DNA of 64,000 nt from Ancistrus triradiatus (lineage: Eukaryota > Chordata > Actinopteri > Siluriformes > Loricariidae), in NCBI GenBank assembly GCA_025084515.1, contig JAJAGP010000274.1, forward strand, positions 186,001 through 250,000, written 5' to 3'. The notes under the pieces were generated by a model that did not search any database, had not been told where the DNA came from, and saw nothing but the letters and a program-made list of their open reading frames with translations. The first letter of the stretch is position 1, and each line of letters begins with the position of its first letter. Shown piece after piece: positions 1-15,000 of the stretch. The position numbers were made by a program, and so were the translations under genes.

Positions 1-35
1 TTTCCACTGATAGGTTACGTGATGTTTGTGCTTAC

Positions 36-3000
36 AGAAATAAAGCTTAGCACTCCTTGCACTCCTGCACCCCATTCAAAATTCAGTTTCTGTGTAATAA
101 CACCACCAATTGTGGGCCCAAAGAACATCCTAACACAAAATGAAAAGCATAACAGCTTTCATAAATATATATGTATACTTTGGGAGAAAAAGATAAAAGA
201 AAGCTAAACACTAACATATTACATACCCAGCAGACCAAACAGCTGAGAACAGTCCAGATACCAAACCCAACGTGCTTAAACCATCCTCAAAGCCATTGTC
301 ACTACAATACAAACAAATAAAAAAATAATAGTAAAGGATTCAAATTACACAATCAATTAAAATATAAGTATGTGTCACTTAACATCTACAACCTCAATTT
401 TATTGAAGTTGGGACGTTGTGTAAAACATAAATAAAAACAGAATATGATGATTTGCAAATCCTTTTCAACCCATATTCAATTGAATACACTACAAAGTCA
501 AGATATTTAATGTTCAAATGGATAAACTTTTTGTTTTTTGTAAATATTCACTCATTTTGAATTTGAGGCCTGCAACGTTTTCCAAAACAGTTAGGACAGG
601 GACAACAAAAGACTGGGAAAGTTGAGGAATGCCCAAAAAACACCTGTTTGGAATATTCCACAGGTGAACCGGTTAATTGGAAACAGGTGAGTGTCATGAA
701 TGGGAATAAAGGGAGCGTCCCCAAAAGGATCAGTCGTTTAAAGGATTGTGTGAGCAAATAGTCCAACAGTTTAAGAACAAAGTTTCTCAAGGAATTTAGG
801 GACTTCATCATCTACAGTCCATAAGTAAGCGGCAAGGCCAAAAACCAACATTGAATGCCGACGTCATTCTGTAAGGGATATCACCACATGGGCTCAGGAA
901 CACTTCAGCAAACCATTGTCAGTGAACACAGTTCGTCGCTCCATCTGCAAGTGCAAGTTAAAACTCTACCATGCAAAGCGAAAGCCATATATCAGCAACA
1001 CCCAGAAACTCCACCGGCTTCTCTGGGCCTGAGCTCATCTGAGATGGACTGATGCAAAGTGGAACAGTGTCCTGTGGTCTGACGAGTCCACATTTCAAAT
1101 TGTCTTTGGAAATCATGGACGTCGTGTCCACCGGGCAAAAGAGGAAAAGGACTGTCCGGATTGTTATCAGTGCTAAGTTCAAAGCCAGCATCTCTGATGG
1201 TATGGGGGTGTGTTAGTGCCCATAGCATGGGTAACTTGCACATCTGTGAAGGCACCATTAATGCTGAGAGGTACATGCAGGTTTTGGAGCAGCATATGCT
1301 GCCATCCAAGCAACGTCTTTTTCAGGGACGTCCCTGCTTATTTCAGCAAGACAATGCCAAGCCACATTCTGCACAGGTTACATAGTAAAAGAGTGTGGGT
1401 CCTAGACTGGCCTGCCTGCAGTCCAGACCTGTCTACCACTGAAAATGTGCGGTGCATTATGAAGCGCAAAATATGACAACGGAGACCCCGGACTGTTGAG
1501 CAACTGAAGTTGTACATCAAGCAACAATGAGAAAGAATTCCACCTACAAAGCTTCAGCAGTTAGTGTCCTCAGTTCCCAAACACTTATTGAGTGTTGCTC
1601 AAAGGAAAGATGATGTAACCCAGTGGTAATCATGCTCCTGTCCCAACTGTTTTGGAACATGATGCAGGCATCACATTCAAAATGAGTGAATATTTGCAAA
1701 AATCAATAGTTTATCTGTTTGAACATTAAATAATTGTCTTTGTAGTTTAGTGCTACTCCTGTTTAAACACACCCACTTTAACTCAATAACAGGCTTGTTA
1801 ATGAGCTGAGTAGTTGGATCAGGTGTGTTGGGAGCAGGAAAACACACAAAGATGCAGAGCGGTGGGGCACCAGGACCAGGATTGAGAAACACTGTTGTAG
1901 TGTATTCAGTTGAATATGGGTTGAAAAGGATTTGCAAATTTTACATTTACATTTACAGCATTTAGCAGACGCCCTATCCAGAGCGACATACACTTGGTAC
2001 AATCTTACAATCCCAAGCAATTGTGGGTTAAGGATCTTGCTCAAGGACCCAGCTTGGCAGAGGTGGGATTTGAACCCTGGACCTTCTGGTCCATAGTCCA
2101 GTACGTTACCCACTAGGCTACCACAGTCCCAAATCATCGCATTCTTATGTTTCACACAACGTCCTATCTTCATTGGGGTTGTACGATACATTCTGTGATA
2201 TCACATATCATGCAAGAGGAAGATTCCTTACTGTGCACAGACGAGTATTTCACTGAAGGTGGGAATGCCAGCCATACACAGAGAAAATCCGATGAGCACC
2301 AGCATGACGACGGTAAGCCAAAGCTGACTAAAGGAACAAGTCTTAATAACTGAGTGAGAAATTAATTTAGTCTAATTTACACTTCCACCAGAAATTATTT
2401 CTATACTAAAATGATGTGTGTTATATGTTTACCTCTCAATATGCAAAAGAGGCACAGGACCAAGGAAACAAAAGCTAACTGCTGTGGTCATTCCTCCAAA
2501 CACCATCATCCACTTCCTTATGAACTGCACAACAAAAACAATCACCAACTGTAATAACATTACACAATGGTTAATAAAAAAATATCAAACATATTATAAA
2601 AACTGTTTAAAGAATCAATCCCAAAAAGGGTTGGGCTTTATTTCACTAAACGTCACTCTCTGCATCAATCGCTATTTGCACCAAAAACTAATTTCCCTCG
2701 GTACACCTTCACAGCGAGCCAATTTAGAGTGACCAATTAATGCATGTGTTTGGGATGTGGAAGGAAACCGGAGCACAAGGGCACGAGGAGGACATACAAA
2801 CTTCACAAAGGCGGAGTCCAATGTCAGGATCGAATCGGGATCTCTGGACCTGTAAGAAAACCGTGCTACCGCATGTGCCACTGTGCCGCCCCACAATCCC
2901 AAAAGGGAACAAGCAGTAGCGTCAATATTGACATTAACTAATATTTCATACCGATCTATTTGGGACATGCATTTATCTAAAGAGACCCAGACATTACCTA

Positions 3001-6000
3001 GTATTTTCACTGCAATGCAGTGGTTCTCTGGAGTCACAACCCTTTGTTCAAAAACACAGTTAACTATCACACTAAACCTCCGAGCTACAGACTGACTTAC
3101 GGGATACTTATCACTGACTATTCCAAAGATGGGTGATGCAGCACCATAAGGTAAAGACACAGCAATCATGAGCAGGCCCACAAATCCAGTGCTGAGGTTA
3201 AACTGTTGGGGGAAAAAAAATATAATTCTTATGCTGTATCAAGTGTACAAGGTCAAATAGTGAGGTATTAGTATTCCATCATGAAATTTTGAGTAACATC
3301 AATTTAACCCCACATAATCAAGTCCTCCACAATGATAAATACAGTTTAACAGACATAGGGCATAGTTTCAGTGCTCAGTTTAATCTATGAGCATGATCAC
3401 TAATGCAGCTAAAGCTCTCTATAAATATATTACCTTTTTTATGGCAAACAATGACAGTGTTGCATCCAAGAAGCTGATTCCCGAGCTGAGTGTAAAAACC
3501 ACTAAGCAAATGAGAATAATCTTTACTTGAGAACACAACTGGAAGAAGGAGCTCTGTGATGGAACTGCCTCTGCACATTAAAACAAAAAACACACTAATA
3601 TTTATTTCTGCACATTAGGTAAAAGACACACAAATAACTATGTACCACAACTGATGTAACATCAGGTATATTATTTCTATATGTGTGTGTGCGCGGATGG
3701 TCGTCATGTTTATCTATCAATGTGTGGAAGAAATGTCCCCAGAAAGATAGAAAGCTATAGTATTATTATGTCAATGGAAAAGTCCTCACAGGACAGAAAA
3801 ATAAATGTTATGACTTTGTGTATTGCTAATTACAGTCTCTTGCTTAAAGCTAAATAAGCCAGGGTTTCGCATGTAGTTGCATTCAAAAGCTACAATCAAG
3901 CTACATTCTAAGCATTGGCCCTTGCGATACAAGGCTGTTGCTTTTTTTCCAGCCAACTGTCATGACAGACCAGTTTGATGAGTCTACAGTAGAATTGGTT
4001 CACTCATTCAAACATATATATGGCACATCATCGCTCCTCCATTCCGATAGAACAGCAGTCAAAAATGCCTGGCAAGAAATCACAACTTTGCTCAGCTCTG
4101 ACAAGGAAACTCCTCTAAAATCATCTACTGATGACAACTTAGTAACGCATGCTGATTTTGTACAGCAGAACCGTGTTTTTGTGCACTTGTGTTGAGTATG
4201 TGGGCGGCACAGTGGGTAGCACTGTCACCTCACAGCAAGAAGGTCCTGGGTTCGATCCCAGGTGGAGTGGTCTGGGTCCTTTCTATGTGGAGTCCTGTCC
4301 GTGTGGATTTACTCCGGGTGCTCCGGTTTCCTCCCACATTCCAAAGACATACTTTAGGTTAATTGATTACTGTATGTTAAAAGTGGCCCGTTTAGGTGCC
4401 CTACAATGGATTGGCACCCTGTCTAGGGTTGTTCCTGCTTTGAAACTATACCACCGCAGAGGCACAGGCAACCCTGTCCAGAAGTAACCGGATAAGAAAG
4501 TGAATGAATGAATTTAGAGTATTTTGACAACTTTTTGCTACCCAACTTTATGCTAACCAAACTACATGCTAGCCAGCCAACTGTTGCCAACTGGCCCTTT
4601 GGTTTAAACACCACATTTGCTGCAGGTAGCATTTTGTTGTCGTGTAAGAGCAAAGAAATCAGCAAAGTGCTTCCCTTCTCCAGTAAAGACTACATACTTG
4701 ATGGCAATAAATCAGTTTTTAATTGCAATATTAACGTTATGTAAACTGGGTTATGAACATTCCTGAGTAGAGATCACTTGTCACTTGTCACAGGATTCAC
4801 TTGTCCATGTCAAGTCTCAGGTTTCTGGTCTGCAAGTCCGAGTTGAGTCTTCAGTCTCTACTGTCTGAGTGGAGTTGTGAGCTAGTAACTTAGGGACTCA
4901 AGTGTGACTCAAGTCACAAATCTGAAACTCAAGTCCCCAGCTGTCATACCTGTCATACACTCATGAAATGTTTCACTAACCAAAGTTGGGTAAAATCCAA
5001 ATGTTTACAGGAACAGTCAAAAACAGAAGACTTCCCAGTACAATGAAGGGAATTTCAAATCCAAATGACTGATACATCCATCCACCTAATGGAGGTCCTA
5101 ATATAAGCCCAATTCCTGAGAAAATCTCCATAAACCCCTGTAAAAACAGAATTATTTTTTAAAAATGCAAAAAAGTTCAAATCTGATATACTCTTTTAGT
5201 TACATAAAGTCTTGTTAAGCAAACACTCATACAATAAAAAAATCAAGTACCTGTAGTCTTAATGGTCTTACTGCCTTATTGTACTTGAGACAGAGCACAC
5301 TCATCCTCTAAATACCATGGCCACAGTGAGAAATAAGTGTGGACTCACCAGAATGGTCGATATATTGTGGGGAAATACTTTGGCTGACACAGCAAAAGAG
5401 GCCGTTACTGCAGCAGCAAAGCCCACTGCATCTATAGATCTTATAACAAAACAGAGCACTATAAACACAGTTCCTTCAGGAGCCCGGTCTAGAAAGCTGT
5501 GAATTTTGGAAAAAAAGAAAAAAAAAAAGAAAGATTATGTCAGTTGTGTACATCTTGGAAAAAAAAATTCTCACTCTACCAATAGCATTTCTCTATAAGT
5601 TATGTTAATAGGTTGCACATTTGCACCAATGTACAGTACTGTGCAAAAATCCTTAGGCAGCCAAACCACCATTACACTCGTGTGCTTCAGAATCTCATAA
5701 TTTCTTCAGGAATTTGATAACTTTCTTTCCTGCTTAGTACTTTCAACAGATAAGGCTTTAATTGTAGGTGATTTTAATATTCACTTTGACAATGAGCAGG
5801 ATCCACTTAAAACTGCTTTCGAGTCCATCTTAGAATCCATGGGTATCACTCAGAATGTGATGGGTCCAACCCACAGCTGTAATCATACTTTAGATCTAAT
5901 ATTAACATTTGGTATTAATATAGATAACCTTGATGTTTTCCCACAACATGATTTGATTTCAGATCACTATGTTTTAGTATTTGAGCTGTCTCCAATAAAT

Positions 6001-9000
6001 AAAATCCTTCTGCCTCGTTATCACACCAAGCCACTGTTACATCTGCTACTCCAGCTGCGTTTATTAAAAACCTACCAGACTTGAAATTTAATACACCTAC
6101 GGAGCCCAATCATCTAGATTGTGTAAATGACCAATTAGAAAGCTAATTAGAAAGCTCATCACGTCACCAAACTATTTCCAGCAACCTTTCAGATGCAGCA
6201 CTAGTGAAGACATCTGTTTAATTAGCTGTAAATCAAGTCTACAATATTTACCCCAACTAATAATACTGAACTATCCACACTGATCAGCTCGTCTAAGTCA
6301 TCAACGTGTTTATTAGATCCAATTCCTACACATTTACTCAAACAAGTAATACCTAGTATTATAGAGCCACTGTTAGTTATTTTAAATTCATCCCTTACCT
6401 TTGGTTATGTGCCCAAATCCTTCAAGTGTGGCATTATCAAACCACTGATTAAAAAAGTCACTCTTGACCCTTGTGTGATATCTAATTATAGACCTATTTC
6501 GAATCTACCGTTTCTATCCTAAATCTTAGAAAAAGCCATCTATCAGCAGCTCTGTAGTTACCTCCAAAGGAATGGTATTTATGAAACATTTCAGTCTGGC
6601 TTCCATCCCCATCATAGTACTGAAACAGCATTAATTAGGGTACTAAATAATTATTAATGTTCTCAGATAATGGATGCGTTTCTTTTCTTGTTCTGTTAGA
6701 TTTAAGTGCAGCATTTGACACTATAGATCACCATGTTTTACTAAACAGACTAGAAAATACTGTAGGTGTTATGGGATTGGCATTTTCTTGGATTAAATCC
6801 TACTTGACCAACCGGTACCAGTTTGTTCATGTAAATAATCTACGCTCGGAGCCCTCAAAAAGCTTTTATTCTCTCTGTACATGCTGCCACTAGGCTCAGT
6901 TATTCGTAAACATGGCATTAGTTTCCACTGCTATGTAGATGATACACAGCTGTACATATCAGCCAAACCTAATGACAGACTTACAATCAACAAAATTGAG
7001 GACTCTGTAAAGGAAATAAAAGATTGGATGTTATTTAATTTTCTCTTACTTAACTCAGATAAAACTGAGGTTCTATTAGTGGGACCCAAGGCTGTGAGAG
7101 ACAGGTTGGCTATATCTATCCTAAATCTAGATGGCTGTCCAGTATTGCCCAGTCCGTCTGTACAAAACTTAGGGGTCACATTTGACTCAGATCTCTCCTT
7201 TGATGCACACATTAGCAGCATCACTCGAATTGCTTTCTGTCAATTACGTAATATCGCTAAACTTAGAAATATCCTCTCTTTTAATGATGCAGAGAAACTG
7301 GTTCATGCGTTTATAACCTCAAGGTTGGATTACTGTAACGCTTTACTTACTGGATGCTCTAGTAAATCTTTAAATAAACTTCAATTAGTTCAAAATGCAG
7401 CTGCTCGAGTGCTAACTAGAACTAGAAGATTTGATCATATCACTCCTGTTCTATCATCACTACACTGGTTACCAGTCAAATTCCGCATCGATTACAAAAT
7501 ACTTCTTATAACTTATGAAGTTCTACATGGCCTGGCCCCACATTTTCTGAGTGAACTCTTAGAGTCTTACAATCTAGCTCGTCTACTTCGTTTACAGGGT
7601 ACAGGACTTCTTTTAGTTCCTAAAATTAAAAAAGTCACAGCAGGGGGAAAGGCTTTCTCATACATGGCCCCCCAACTATGGAATAAACTTCCTACTTTAG
7701 TTCGAGACTCATACGCTCTCCAAATTTTTAAGTCTAGTCTCTAGAATTATTAGTTTAGATAAATTTGTTTCATTCTTAGATTTATCATCTACGCCACCCA
7801 AGGAGGTTGGGTCATTTTTTGAGTCTTGGTCCTCCCAAGGTTTCTTCCTTTTAACACTTAGGGAGTTTTTCCTTGCCACTGTTGCCCTAGGTTTGCTCAA
7901 TTTGGGATTGGCCATAGATATTAGGAGATAATCTAAAATTGTAAAGTTGCTTTGAGACAATGCTTCATTGTTAAAAAATATATATATAAATCTGACTTGA
8001 CTTGACCATTAGATTTGTTGTTTTAGCAATGGTATAATGACCATATATAATTATTTATCTGTCTCTTTATTAGAATACAACCAGAAAAGAGGACATTTGT
8101 AAGCAGTATTAAAAAATATGAAAAACAGCTACAGTGGCTGTAGGCTACAGTGGCAAGTATTTAGTATTACCTCCCTACTAAACACTGGAGCAATAGTAGC
8201 ATCTGGCAGCTTCATCGCAATGCCAAGTTAACCCTTCTACAGTCCGAAGAAACTTCAAGATTGGTCTTTTTGGGAGGATAAGTCAGCCAAATAAATAAAT
8301 AACAGCCAAGAAACCACTTTTTTGGGGAGATCACACAAATTACTGACTTTGGCCTGCAGAAGCCATTTTTTTCTGAAAAATGTTGTTTTTTTTTTTTTGC
8401 ATAAATATTTCCTGAATTTTCTATTTGTATCTTAATAAAGAGACTGGGAACATAAATATAAAATACATATATAATGTTTATATAAATATATATCATATAT
8501 TATAAATATATGATATATATTTATATAAATACATACATATGGTCATTATAATTTCTAAAACAACAAATCAAATATTGGCGTAACACTTTTGCAAAGTACT
8601 GTAGCATAGACCAGATTGCCATTTGTCAAAAACTATACACCTGTTGGTGTGTGTGTGTAGAACGTGTGGAATTCATGATCAACAGATACAGTGTTGTTTA
8701 ATATGGTTCAGAAGAAGGATATCACAGAGCGGCAAAAAGGCGTTAACACTTGATAATTTTCTAAGGTTGTGATGAAGCATACTGAATAAAATTAGCTGCT
8801 TGTATCATTTCTTCCCTATTACTTGTGATGGCAAAACAATTCTTAAAATACAGGATAGTTCCAGTTCTAAAATCGAGGTTGTACATAACTTTGATTTTAT
8901 CATGGGTAAGTGTTGTTAGGCATGACGTACAGTGGAATTTTACTGTCAAATGGCTTTGCTGACTCTGGGACACACTGACTGGCCAGACCTCAAGCCCATC

Positions 9001-12000
9001 AAAAAAATGATGTCATATTTTGAATATCAAGTGTAACTGTGAAACATGCACTTACAAACTTTAAGAATTTTAAAATAATTTTAGTTAAAAAGTGAGCTGA
9101 TTTTGACAGGTATTCTCAAGACTCTGGTGTAATCCTCATCTAACAATATTATTACTGGGGGTTGGGGCATAGCCAAGAATTAGAAAAGAAATTACATGTG
9201 ACTAATCTTGTCTAGAGAGCTTATGATAACATTAAACAACTACAATATAAAAAAGCCAGTGCTTACCCAAACAGTACTGTACAACCACCAGAAACAAACA
9301 GTCCCGCAGTTATCATGAACTTGGCCCCAATTTGTACAATCTACAAGAAAAACAAAATCAATGTCTCCAATTCACTTAAATGATGACAATATTATCCCAA
9401 AGTCATCTTTATATACCAAATGCAAGGTTTGATGGAAATGAATTGGCATTTTATCAGCACAAGATCATTCCAAATTAATACACACACAGCAGTCAACGAC
9501 CAGTTTTAGACCGGAGCTGTGGGGCAAGTGAGAAACCTGTTAGGCCCTGCGACCAAGATAGTTCCCATCTTGGGTGCCACCATCTTGGATTTAACTTCAG
9601 TTTTTCCAAATGGGAGGGTAACTGTCTGAGGTCAAACTAGTAGAGAATTTTACAAGAAAAGCCAATGGTGTGCTTCATGTTACCGAACGTTTATTCATTT
9701 TCATCTTCATACAGTGATTTTTCTTCTGTACAGGCAATGTGAAGGATGGAGTTATCCCAAGCAGATCATGCTGATATTGATTTATTTGTCTACCCATAAA
9801 TGGCACACTTACAAAATTCAGATGCTGCAATACCTGACAACGAATGAGCCAGACCATCGGTAGAATTTTGCAGAATGGGTGACACAGCAACTTCAGATAA
9901 ATCCTCAATTTCACCATCATTTGTAATGAAGCACATTTCTTTGTGACTAGTAAGGACAACAAACAGAATCACCGATACTGGTCGGACACAAACCCTCACT
10001 GGACAATCTAACATGATTGCCTCACCACAAGTGCTGGTATGGTGCAAAATATGGGGTAAATGAATTGTGGGACCTTTTTTCACTGACGGAACATTAAGAA
10101 CTGACCGTTACACAGGGTTGTTAGATGAAGACATGTTCATTGTTCAGAAGATGGCACTTTTTTCTGATTTATTCCAACAAGTTGGCGCCCCACAACATTA
10201 CAGACGCGTTGTCAGATACCACCTCGATGTGCAGTTCCCCAAAAGTGGATTTGTCTTAGGACTGCAATCATTTGGCCACCATGTTCTTCTAAATAAATCC
10301 TTAAGATTTCTGTCTATGGGGTCATGTCAAGGCACTTGTTTACTCTGTGAAATTACAGAATGTTGTTCATCTTAAAGACAGAATTGTTGAGGCTTGTGCT
10401 AGAATTCAGCCAGATGTTTTAGTAAAAGGTGAATCAGGAATGGGAGAAAACAACTCTTAACACTCAAACATGGTGGACAGCATACTGAACGCATTCTGTA
10501 GACCTTACAGACAATTTTGTGTTTTCACATCAAATCACTGTTTGAACATAAGAACAAATAAAGCTACGTTAACATGAACTACATCATTTTGACCACTAAT
10601 ATGAAAAGGTTTTAGGACAGCTGTTTTAGAACTTTGTGGATAAACTCCTTGTTCTAGAGATTGAGTAATAATATTAACACTATAACTTGAAAGTAAAATC
10701 CTCAAAATCCTCTTTAAAAAATTGGTTTATTAACGAGTCGAGAGGGTAACTGGCTGAGGCAAGTGACAAAACTATTTTCAGAAGTTTGTCATGATTAACT
10801 GTTAAACATTTTCATATAATTGCTCATCCCAGTATAAGCGAGAGGATTTCTTTGATACTGGTAGTAGCTATACTTTTTCACATGGAAATAAGTTGGCTAT
10901 TGAAAAGATCTGCAAATTTATCACACTTGACATCTGAACGCTCTAATTAAGCATGGGCTGCCTCATTAGTCTATCAAAATTGTTTAAAAAAATCTTAAAT
11001 CTTAATTTTCTTACTGAGTAGTTTCAATTCATTTTTTAAAAATATCATAATGAACTGCAAGCTTAGTTTTCCTACATTCCTCTCTGCTTTTGTACAGTCT
11101 CTTTTTCTGTTTCACACAGTACAATTGATGTATATATTTTTTCCATGATGCCTTAAAATGCCCTGATACAGACTTGGTTTTTAATGGGATGACTGCATCA
11201 GTGCAATCTCTTAGGAGGAAAAGGAGGAATATATCTGAGAAAACTGCAACAGAGTAATCAGTAAAATAGCTGGTAGTGATATCTTTCTCAGATGTCCCAA
11301 AGAAAATCTGAGAAATCAGATTCTTGGGAGTGGCCCTACGTTGTCCAAGTGTCTTATGGGGGTAAATGTTGAAGATCTCCTCAGGCTTATTTATAAATGT
11401 TTGTTAGCTTGGTCTGAGAGGATCCTCAGGTTGCTGTGATCGTTGCCCTTGTGACTTATGAGTCTGTGTGCTACTGTGATGTTACAATAAATCCCGTTTG
11501 CTTTAAAGATATTGCAGTCGCCAATACATATCATTTTGGACTTGGTGAACACACAGAGAGACTAAACCAAACAGTCTAAACATAAACTGCATGGTGGCAT
11601 TAACTTCAGCGTGTTGCAGGTGCTGAGTAAAACAGCGTTACCATTAATTCCGTGTTCTGCCTGGAGTGCTAGAGCTAGTTCTGCATTCCTGGGCTAATGA
11701 AAAGTGTGTGGGTGCCATCTTTAGGGGCATTCGAGGGAGCATTCTTAATGGACCAATTTTTTGTTAAATTAATATATTTTCTCAACAAATATATGAACAT
11801 TCAGGTCCCTGCGGTGGTGAGCTATCGTATTAAGCAGAGGCGCACCCCGAGCATCCTCCCCTGTATATGGTGATACATAAAATACAATCTAGTAGTACAA
11901 GTGCTGAAACAAACTATAAAATACATTGAAAGTAAAAACATGGAGACTGACTTACATATTTACCCAGGATTAATGATCCAATCAAAGTGCAGAAGGCATA

Positions 12001-15000
12001 GCATCCAAATATTAAACCAATTATTGCTTGGCTCACTCCTTTCTTCTCTGCCTACAGAAAATTTTGTTCATAAGAATTCATAATTATGAAGCATAGAACC
12101 TTATCTTGTTGGAAAACAAATTAATTATTTTTCACAAATACAATGAATAGAATGACAAGTTCTTACCTCAAATGGAAAAAAAGGCCCCAATATTGAATAG
12201 CATATCATTGAGCTGAAGTTTAGGGTTGCCATTGCAATTAAAGTTAATATTTGTTGGCGGCTCATCCTTGAGGCACCCATTTCTGATGGTGATGTGCAGA
12301 CTAAAAAGAGGTAATACAAATATGTACTTATTAGTGTTATATTGTGTCTTATGTATACATAATATAAAATGCAATAAGATAAAAAAGAAAATGTGTGTTA
12401 TCACTCATCCTTAACTTAAGCCCATTCCCTAAATCTAGGGAATATATATATGCAAATGCTGATACACAATCAACATTTCATGTTGTCCGTCCCTCCTGTC
12501 AAGTTCCACAGTAAGGGGTGATTTTAAGGTTTTCATTTAATAACACGAGTTTTAATGAAGGTAAATTCATTATATGACTATTTAGCAACAGGTATGTATG
12601 CATCAAAACATTGTTTACTGGAGCTGTGCGTTTCACTTTTGAACTTTCCACCCTCAAAACCCACACCAGTTATATTCATTTGTGATTTAAATTATTCTTT
12701 AATCAGATAAAATCCCTCCAGTGGTTCCTGGGCCTACCCTGGGGCCTCCTCTCAACCGGCTGTGCCTGATATACCTCAGGTGGGAGGCGTCCTGGAGGCA
12801 TCCTTAACAGATGCCTGAACCACCTCAACTTGCTCCTCTCCACCCGAAGGAGCAGCGATTCTACTCCAGGCTCCTTAAGATTGCTGAGCTCCTCAACCAG
12901 TCATGAAGAGCATGCCCAGCAATCTGGCAGAAAAAGCTCATTTCGGCCACTTGTATCCGCAATCTTGTTCTTTCGGTCATTACCTAAAGCTCATGACCAT
13001 AGGTGAGGTTGGTGATATAGCTCGATCGGTAAATTGAGAGCTTTGCTTTATGGCTCAGCTCCTTCTTTACCACTATGCTCCAGTACTGCATTACTGCTGA
13101 TGCTGCAGCCAACTTACAGTGAATCTCACGATTCCTCAACAGCCTCAAATGGGTACCTAATGCTATAATTTTGACATCGTAGACATTATTATAGGTAGCC
13201 AGTGCATCAAATAGCTTTTCAAAGCAGCTCCACACTAACAATAAACATGGGACTGTGGAAACATTTCCTCTCCAAACCTCTGAGATCAAGGTCAAAATTA
13301 TAAAACTACAAAAACTATTCCAGTAGAAGGTTGGGCACAAAAATCACTTCTAAAAACTACTGTGTGTAATGTAAGGTCATGTGATGTATGATGACACAGC
13401 AGTTCAAACAATGGTCTTAAACACCTAGGAAGTATCAAACCCCATTGGTTGATCAAAATAGGGAAGAAAGGTGATTTAAGTGACTTTGAATGTTTCATGG
13501 TTGTTGGGCCTAGACAGGCTGGCCTGAGTATTTCATAAACTGCTCATCTCCAGGGATTTTCACATACAACCAATTCTAGGGTTTACAGACAATGGTCAGA
13601 GAAACAGAAAATATCCAGTGAGAGACAGTCCTCTGGGCAAAAATGCCTTATTGATGCCAGAGGTCAGAGAAAGAAAGGCTAGACTAGTTTGATTTTCGTA
13701 GAAAGGCAACAGTAACCCAAATAACTACTTGTTATAAACAAGGTACGCAGAAGAGCACCCCTGCATGCACAACACATCGAACCTTGAAGCAGAAGACCAT
13801 GTCGAATGCCACTCCTGTCAGATAAGAAAAGGCAAATGACGCTACAATTCGCACAGGCTTACTAAAATTGAACAATAGAAAACTGGAAAGATGTTGCCTG
13901 GTCTAAGTCTCGATTTCCGCTGCAACATTCAAGATGGTAGGGTCAGAACTTGGCATAAACAACATGAAAGCATGGACCCATCCTGCCTTGTATAAACAGT
14001 TCATGTTGGTGGTGGAGTATTGGTGTGGGGGATATATTGTTTTTGGCACATTCTGGGCCTCATGATACCAAAGCCTACATGAGTATTATTGCTGACCATG
14101 TTCATCCCTTTATGACCACATTGTACATTCAAGCAGGTTAACACTGTGTCACAAAGCTCAAATAATCTCACACTAGTTTCTTGATCATGACAATAAGTTC
14201 ACTGTACTCAAATGGCCTCCACTGTCACCAGATCTCAATCCAATAGAGTGGAAATTTGCATCATGAATGTGCAGCTGACAAATGTGCAGCAAGTGTGATG
14301 CCATCGTGTGATGATCATGTCAATCTGGACCAAAATCTCTGAGGAATGTTTCCAGCACCTTGTTGAATCTATGCCATTAAGAATAGCCATGAAGTGCATT
14401 TTTTCTGGTTAAAATGCACAATAAACTACTTATTTTTCAATGAATTTTCTTTTTCTTGCAGTGAAATCATACGCAATACACACTACAGTACAGCATATTA
14501 TTAGCCTGTTTATACAACACAATATTGTCTAATAAATAATATAATTAATGAAATAATAGATTAACAATAGTAAAAAGTATATGCAGATAACTATTACTAT
14601 TTATATTACAGATAATATTTGCTATTGCTAATCTAACTACTATCACGTTTTATTATATTATTATTTATTACAGTAGAATTAGGCATCTTTTTAAAATAAA
14701 AGTTCTGGAGAATTGGGAGAAGTTGCCTGGACCAATATGGCAACGACGTTGACGGATGATCCAGCAGCCAATGTGGCGTCTAGGTATGCATGTCCAAACC
14801 CACAATTTCGACAATTAACTACGACTGAAATGTTACAGATTCCTAAAGCGGAAATGCGCATGCGAGTATACATCAGCTGTACACTGTTTCTACTGCAGTG
14901 CGTTTTATTAATCAACATTGGGCGTTCCGGCGTGATCCTAAATCGAAAAAAGTCCCTAACAAGTGCACTAGGTTGTGAACAGGGTGTGGTCTAGGTCATT

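Larger units (their letters stand above)
387..2183 (+). mobile_element. Degenerate Tc1-like transposon with two nested insertions
   Basis: Terminal inverted repeats: left from 387 (TACAACCTCAATTTTATTGA...), right ending 2183 (...CTTCATTGGGGTTGTA), with long inner similarity (GATTTGCAAATCCTTTTCAA near 450 against its complement near 1920). The interior keeps DDE transposase pieces on the plus strand: WSDESTFQI near 1075, QQDNAKPHSA near 1345 and DWPACSPDLSTTENV near 1405, in several frames with stops, so it is dead. It sits in the exon 10-11 intron of slc18b1 copy A. The right repeat is interrupted twice, at about 1744-1896 and 1944-2131. Confidence 0.88.

Noticed and set aside
14713..14994. 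93-codon plus-strand frame in slc18b1A intron 1
   Set aside because: No recognisable motif, low-complexity composition like its surroundings, and antisense inside an intron.
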